From Myxococcales bacterium (GTDB taxonomy: Bacteria > Myxococcota_A > UBA796 > SXON01): a DNA stretch of 35,474 nt. Of this stretch, positions 31,931 to 35,474 are shown piece after piece. The notes beneath the pieces are model-generated. The model was not told the origin of the DNA, searched no databases, and saw only the letters and a list, made by a program, of their open reading frames with translations. Made by a program: the position numbers and the translations under genes. How positions within the stretch are numbered: the first letter of the stretch is position 1; every line of letters begins with the position of its first letter. The stretch is from the NCBI GenBank assembly GCA_009692605.1, contig SHYV01000015.1:1-35474 (forward strand), given 5' to 3'.

Positions 31931-32952
31931 GCAGACGGCTACTGGTCACCGGCGGAGCCGGGTACATCGGCGCCCATCTGGTCATCGACCTGCTCGGGGC
32001 AGGCTACGATGTTGTCGTCGTCGACGACTTCAGCACCGGTCATCCCGAAGCGCTCGTTCGTGCCCAGCGTTTGGCCAATCGCAGGTGCGACGTGCACCGG
32101 GGCGACGTCGCAGACCCCGCGCTCATGGCCCGGGCGCTCGACGGCGTCGACGCTGTCATCCACCTCGCCGCCTACAAGATGGTCGGGGAGTCGATGGAGC
32201 AGCCGGAGCGCTACTTCCGCAACAACCTCGGCGGGATGGCCTCTCTCGTCGCATCGATGGTGTCGGCGGGGGTGTGCCGCATGGTGTATTCCTCGAGCGC
32301 GGCGGTCTACGGCACCCAGCCGAACCCGCTGGAGGCCATCGACGAGGACGCACCGCTCCGCCCGGAGAGCCCGTACGGCCTGTCGAAGGCGCAGGGCGAG
32401 CAGGTGCTCGATTGGATGGTGCAGCGCCGCCACTGGTCCGCGGTCTCGCTCCGTTACTTCAACCCGGTGGGCGCTCACCCTTCGGGGCAGATCGGGCAGC
32501 CTCCGGCAGGGGCGGCGAACTTGCTCCCCCGCGCGCTGCACGCGCTGATGAACCCCGGGACCGCGAGCGCCCGGCTCTCGATCCTCGGCACCGACTTCCC
32601 CACACCGGACGGCACCGGGCTTCGGGACTACATCCACGTCTGCGACCTGTCCCGCGCTCACCTCGCGGCGTTGGACGCGCTGGACAGGCCCGGCCACCAG
32701 ATCTTCAACGTCGGCACCGGCCGCCCCCACAGCGTACGCGAGGTGGTCGCCGCCTGCCAGCGGGTCACCGGCCAGCCTGTCCCCCACCTCGAAGCGCCGA
32801 GGCGTCCCGGCGACGTGGTCTGCGCTTTGGCAGCCCCGCACCGCATCCAGCGTGCGCTCGGATTTGAGGCCCGGCTCGGCGTCGACGAGATGGTCGCGTC
32901 AGCCTGGAAGTGGGCGGCCCAAAATCCTGACGGATACGGCAGAGTGACGTGA
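31927..32952 (+). CDS. galE: UDP-glucose 4-epimerase
   Basis: 341 residues from the ATG at 31927; upstream in-frame sequence lacks the Rossmann start. GGAGYIG (residues 9-15) binds NAD. YSSSAAVYG contains Ser124, and SPYGLSKAQGE has the Tyr150-x-x-x-Lys154 pair; these match the catalytic residues of E. coli GalE (Ser124, Tyr149, Lys153). LRYFNPVGAHPSGQIGQPP and RDYIHVCDLSRAHLAAL are further GalE signatures. The enzyme interconverts UDP-glucose and UDP-galactose for surface-polysaccharide synthesis. Some relatives act on N-acetyl sugars or UDP-glucuronate, so substrate range is not certain. The last codons overlap the GTG start of the regulator gene by four bases. Confidence 0.92.
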   Translation: MSRRLLVTGGAGYIGAHLVIDLLGAGYDVVVVDDFSTGHPEALVRAQRLANRRCDVHRGDVADPALMARALDGVDAVIHLAAYKMVGESMEQPERYFRNNLGGMASLVASMVSAGVCRMVYSSSAAVYGTQPNPLEAIDEDAPLRPESPYGLSKAQGEQVLDWMVQRRHWSAVSLRYFNPVGAHPSGQIGQPPAGAANLLPRALHALMNPGTASARLSILGTDFPTPDGTGLRDYIHVCDLSRAHLAALDALDRPGHQIFNVGTGRPHSVREVVAACQRVTGQPVPHLEAPRRPGDVVCALAAPHRIQRALGFEARLGVDEMVASAWKWAAQNPDGYGRVT

Positions 32953-34478
32953 AAGGCGGGTGCGGGCTCTGGCGTGAGGTCGCCCGGCACGAGTCCATCG
33001 AGGACTCCGTTCGCGCGCTGACGGCGCTGATCCGCGCGGAGCTTGCTGTGGACTGGATTTTGGTGCGTCGCTGCGACGCGGAGCGGGCTCGGCTGGAGAC
33101 GGTCGCGCACGTCGGCGACGTCCGCCAGCACAGCCACATGGATGTTCGCACGCCGCTGCCGACGCCGCGGCGCGACGCGCTCATCGAATGGGCTGCACGT
33201 GGCGTCGCCGACGGATGGCACAGCCGGGAAGCCACGGCGATCTCCCGGATCTGCGCGCCGGAGGGCTGCGTCGGCCCCATCGTCGCCGGCCCACTGTGGG
33301 TGGCTCAGGCGCCGACGCTCTCGGGGGCGCACGCCCCGGCGGCGCGGCTGGTACTGGCAGGGGTGCTGGTCGTCGGAATTGCCGACCCAAACGCTGCGGG
33401 GCTGCTGAGCGCGATGCTGGAGCCCTTCGCGGTCGCGCTGGCCAACGACCTGCGCCTGCATGAGCTCGCCCGCCTGCGAGAGGCCGCTGAGCAGGACCGC
33501 ACCGCGCTGCTCTCCCGATTGGCCCGACAGGATGTCAGCGACGCGATCGTCGGGGCCGAGAGGGGGCTGCGCGAGGTGATGGCTCGGGTCCACCAGGTCG
33601 CGCCCACTGACGCACCCGTGCTGATCCTCGGCGAGACCGGGGCAGGCAAGGAGGTCGTCGCCCGCACCATTCACGCCCACTCCAGACGCCACGGCGGCCC
33701 ATTTCTGCGGGTCAACTGCGGGGCGATCCCGACCGAGCTCGTGGACTCGGAGCTGTTCGGGCACGAGCGGGGCAGCTTCACGGGTGCCATCGCGCAGCGA
33801 AAAGGATGGTTCGAGCGGGCCGACGGCGGAACTCTGTTTCTGGACGAGGTCGCGGAGCTCCCCGCCGCCGCACAGGTGCGCCTGCTGCGGGTGTTGCAGG
33901 ACGGCTCATTTGAGCGCGTCGGGGGCCAGACCACGCACACTGCCGACGTGCGGATCATCGCGGCCACACACCGCGACATGGCGACCATGGTGCGCGATGG
34001 CAGCTTCCGGCAGGATCTCTGGTACCGCGTCAGCGTATTCCCGATCCTGCTTCCGAGCCTGCGCGACCGGCGAGACGACATCCCGTCGCTCGCTCGACAC
34101 TTCGCCGAGCGTGCCGGGATGCGGCTGTTCGGCCGACCGCTGGAGCTGGGGCGCGAGGACATTGCACCGCTGCAGTCGTACGACTGGCCGGGCAACGTCC
34201 GGGAGTTGGCGGCGGTCATCGAGCGCGCCGCGATCCTGGGTAATGGGCACACCCTGCAGATCGTGCCCGCGTTGGGGGTCTTGCCGTCGCTCGGCGGGGC
34301 GTCTCGGGGGGCTCGGGGGCCTGACCCGGACAACGCGATCGAGGCGGTGCTCCAGCGGACCCGGGGGCGCATCGAGGGGCCATTCGGCGCAGCGGCTGCG
34401 CTGGGAGTCAACCCGCACACGCTACGATCACGGATGCGTAAGCTGGGGATCGAGTGGGGCAGGTTCCGGGGGGGTTGA
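32949..34478 (+). CDS. sigma-54-dependent transcriptional activator (GAF-AAA+-Fis)
   Basis: 509 residues, GTG start overlapping the galE stop (GTGA). Residues 10-175 look like a GAF-type sensor domain, followed by a coiled linker. The AAA+ domain holds Walker A GETGAGKE (228-235), the sigma-54 contact loop GSFTGA (275-280; GAFTGA is commonest), Walker B GGTLFLDE (293-300), and RIIAATHRDM. A C-terminal Fis-type helix-turn-helix ends the protein (FGAAAALGVNPHTLRSRMRKLG). This is the FhlA/NorR layout, with activity probably controlled by ligand binding to GAF rather than phosphorylation. Coupling to galE suggests that it may control surface-polysaccharide genes. No good -24/-12 promoter was seen in the window. 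Confidence 0.9.
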   Translation: MKGGCGLWREVARHESIEDSVRALTALIRAELAVDWILVRRCDAERARLETVAHVGDVRQHSHMDVRTPLPTPRRDALIEWAARGVADGWHSREATAISRICAPEGCVGPIVAGPLWVAQAPTLSGAHAPAARLVLAGVLVVGIADPNAAGLLSAMLEPFAVALANDLRLHELARLREAAEQDRTALLSRLARQDVSDAIVGAERGLREVMARVHQVAPTDAPVLILGETGAGKEVVARTIHAHSRRHGGPFLRVNCGAIPTELVDSELFGHERGSFTGAIAQRKGWFERADGGTLFLDEVAELPAAAQVRLLRVLQDGSFERVGGQTTHTADVRIIAATHRDMATMVRDGSFRQDLWYRVSVFPILLPSLRDRRDDIPSLARHFAERAGMRLFGRPLELGREDIAPLQSYDWPGNVRELAAVIERAAILGNGHTLQIVPALGVLPSLGGASRGARGPDPDNAIEAVLQRTRGRIEGPFGAAAALGVNPHTLRSRMRKLGIEWGRFRGG

Positions 34479-34579
34479 GCATCGCCTCTCCGCTGGCGAC
34501 CTCGGGATCATCGGCGCTGGAGGGTCTGCTCGACGGACAGTCCGAGGAGCGGGCGATTTCCCGGGGCGCGTGCCGCAGC

Positions 34580-34585
34580 TAAGCT
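34580..34585 (+). promoter_or_regulatory. -10-like element before the small Cys-rich secreted protein gene
   Basis: TAAGCT at 34580-34585. A transcript starting about seven bases later would exclude the GTG at 34586 and favour the ATG at 34611, with AGAAG upstream as a weak ribosome-binding site. Confidence 0.3.
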
Positions 34586-34990
34586 GTGCCAGCATCCAGA
34601 AGTGATTGCCATGAGATCCTCACTCCGTGTGGGATTTTGCTGATTTTTGGGTTGGGGTTCGCGCCGGGCGCGTTCGCGGCGAAGTTGACGGCCCTCGTGG
34701 CCGTCGTCAGCCTCACCACCGATGAGACCGCCATGACGGCGTGTGAGCTGAAGGGCGAGGTCGCCGCCCGCCCCCCGTACGTTCTGCCAAACGACTGGAA
34801 GGTGCAATTGCAGAACCAGGCGGGCGACCTCGGCGGCACCATCGTCCTGTACAAGCCGGCGGTGATTGCGAACATCGGAGGAGCCGCCTACCTGTGTGTG
34901 GCGGCGTCGGCAGCGGAGAGCGGATGCTCGAAAGACACGGACTGCAAGGGAGATCGGGGGTGTGACGCTGGGGCGTGCAAGGCTCCCTGA
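34586..34990 (+). CDS. small secreted Cys-rich protein, start region possibly frameshifted
   Basis: 134 residues if started at the GTG 34586. The C-terminus GCSKDTDCKGDRGCDAGACK is a Cys-rich C-x4-DC-x4-C-x4-C module, seen in many exported Myxococcota proteins. The middle is beta-rich (VLPNDWKVQLQNQAGDLGGT). Near the N-terminus lies a signal-peptide core (ILLIFGLGFAPGAFA). The GTG start is poor: it touches the -10 element and the n-region is odd. From the ATG at 34611 the frame begins MRSSLRVGFC and stops. One extra G in the GGG at 34633-34635 would join MRSSLRVG to ILLIFGLGFAPGAFA as a perfect signal peptide. A one-base deletion (mutation or sequencing error) is therefore likely. Confidence 0.6.
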   Translation: MPASRSDCHEILTPCGILLIFGLGFAPGAFAAKLTALVAVVSLTTDETAMTACELKGEVAARPPYVLPNDWKVQLQNQAGDLGGTIVLYKPAVIANIGGAAYLCVAASAAESGCSKDTDCKGDRGCDAGACKAP

Positions 34991-35107
34991 ACGGGAGGCG
35001 TTGGCGTCGTCGGCGGAGAACTTCGCGCAGTCGGGTGGCCATCAAGCTGGGCGTCCGGATCGGTGGCGAGGGCGGCGTGGGTCGCAGGCTACCACGCGCC
35101 GAGGTGC
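34991..35107. other. non-coding stretch upstream of the tRNA
   Basis: No frame with a start, ribosome-binding site and coding signature was found. It leads into the tRNA promoter. Together with the promoter and leader this gap is 167 bases. Confidence 0.5.
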
Positions 35108-35136
35108 TTGCGCATCCGCCCGCGTCGCGGTAGAAT
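35108..35136 (+). promoter_or_regulatory. sigma-70-type promoter of tRNA-Gln
   Basis: TTGCGC (35108-35113), exactly 17 bases, TAGAAT (35131-35136). The tRNA begins 22 bases after the -10 hexamer, leaving a 5' leader of about 15 bases for RNase P. Confidence 0.8.
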
Positions 35137-35157
35137 GCGGCCGTTCAGCGTACCCGT

Positions 35158-35234
35158 TGGGGAATCGCCAAGTCTGGTAAGGCACTGGGTTCTGATTCCA
35201 GCATTCGAAGGTTCGAATCCTTCTTCCCCAACCA
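35158..35234 (+). tRNA. tRNA-Gln (anticodon CTG)
   Basis: 77 bases including an encoded CCA. Acceptor stem TGGGGAA pairs with TTCCCCA; D stem GCC/GGC; anticodon stem CTGGG/TCCAG with loop TTCTGAT (anticodon CTG, reading CAG); T arm GAAGG-TTCGAAT-CCTTC; discriminator A and CCA at 35232-35234. All four arms are well paired except one G-T pair in the anticodon stem. It has its own promoter and terminator and is a single-gene unit. Confidence 0.96.
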
Positions 35235-35242
35235 CATCGTCG

Positions 35243-35277
35243 GGCCCTTCCAAAGCGTGCTTTGGAAGGGCCTTTCT
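35243..35277 (+). terminator. intrinsic terminator of tRNA-Gln
   Basis: A perfect 13-bp stem (GGCCCTTCCAAAG, loop CGTG, CTTTGGAAGGGCC; 35243-35272) is followed by TTTCT. It begins eight bases after the tRNA CCA. Confidence 0.88.
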
Positions 35278-35474
35278 GGTTCTATGCGGTGGGTGGGTCA
35301 ACTTGATGACGGAACTCGCCTCGTAAGTGCCTGTGATCTTTCGGGCGGTCGCCAGACGCATCCACCAGCGTCACGAGCCCCCACCACGCTGCGATGTCGT
35401 CGTCGGGGAGACCCGGGGATCGCCCGAGCTGGAAGTACGCCCCGTCAGCCAGATCTCGTCCTTCGCGTCGACTC
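35278..35474. other. right-edge sequence without a firm gene
   Basis: Two minus-strand frames are open to the window edge: one stops at 35282 (63 codons, ending HQVDPPTA) and one at 35371 (34 codons, ending TSQRGGGS; high third-position GC). Either could be the C-terminus of a gene beyond the window, but neither has a recognisable motif. Confidence 0.3.

Noticed and set aside
30579-31985. 468-codon minus-strand frame
   Set aside because: Antisense of the YejM-like gene; composition typical of shadows.
32658-33764. 368-codon minus-strand frame
   Set aside because: Antisense of galE and the sigma-54 activator, both strongly supported by motifs.
35089-35361. 90-codon minus-strand frame containing GEEGFEPSNAGIRTQ
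   Set aside because: It is the antisense translation of the tRNA-Gln gene and its terminator, a well-known type of false protein annotation.

Overview
This is high-GC DNA (roughly 70 % by eye) from a Gram-negative, predatory-type deltaproteobacterial lineage, most likely Myxococcota or a close relative. Reasons: a Tol envelope operon, many lipoproteins with Asp/Thr/Gly-rich linkers, two C-termini of the MYXO-CTERM type (Cys motif, hydrophobic stretch, Arg cluster), a giant MopE-type Cys/Asp repeat lipoprotein, and a GAF-type sigma-54 activator. No rRNA, CRISPR array, integrase or insertion sequence was found. One tRNA-Gln(CTG), with promoter and terminator, lies near the right end.

Left (1-6000, minus strand): a tolQ-tolR-tolA-tolB operon. 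It continues without a break into a zinc-metalloprotease lipoprotein at the place where pal is usually found, then two small outer-membrane-like proteins and a truncated secreted protein. Positions 6000-6600 hold debris: FG-GAP repeats broken across two frames on the plus strand and a frameshifted small lipoprotein on the minus strand. A pirin gene follows.

7658-11967: a tightly coupled eutB-eutC-eutL operon (ethanolamine ammonia-lyase plus a microcompartment shell trimer). It is divergent, across 46 bp, from an organophosphate:phosphate-antiporter-family transporter. No other shell gene, aldehyde dehydrogenase or EutA reactivase is present.

12037-25521: a block of exported proteins. It holds a three-gene lipoprotein operon (alpha/beta hydrolase, sulfatase-fold enzyme with a Thr nucleophile, propeller-like protein), a lamin-tail-domain protein convergent with a propeller-like protein, a Tat-exported deacetylase-like protein, further lipoproteins and the 1164-residue MopE-like protein. 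The lamin-tail and propeller genes overlap exactly where both encode their C-terminal Arg clusters. An ECF sigma-factor relic lies at about 25.8 kb.

26086-34478: a cell-surface polysaccharide and envelope block. An MBOAT/SGNH O-acetylation pair plus a beta-helix lipoprotein reads leftward. A YejM/PbgA-like membrane phosphohydrolase-fold protein, a UDP-glucose 4-epimerase and a sigma-54 enhancer-binding protein read rightward. The last two are translationally coupled.

Recurrent themes: 4-nt start/stop overlaps inside operons, -10-like hexamers 6-7 nt before start codons (probable leaderless mRNAs), very short lipoprotein signal peptides, and short in-frame tandem repeats in linkers and signal peptides.
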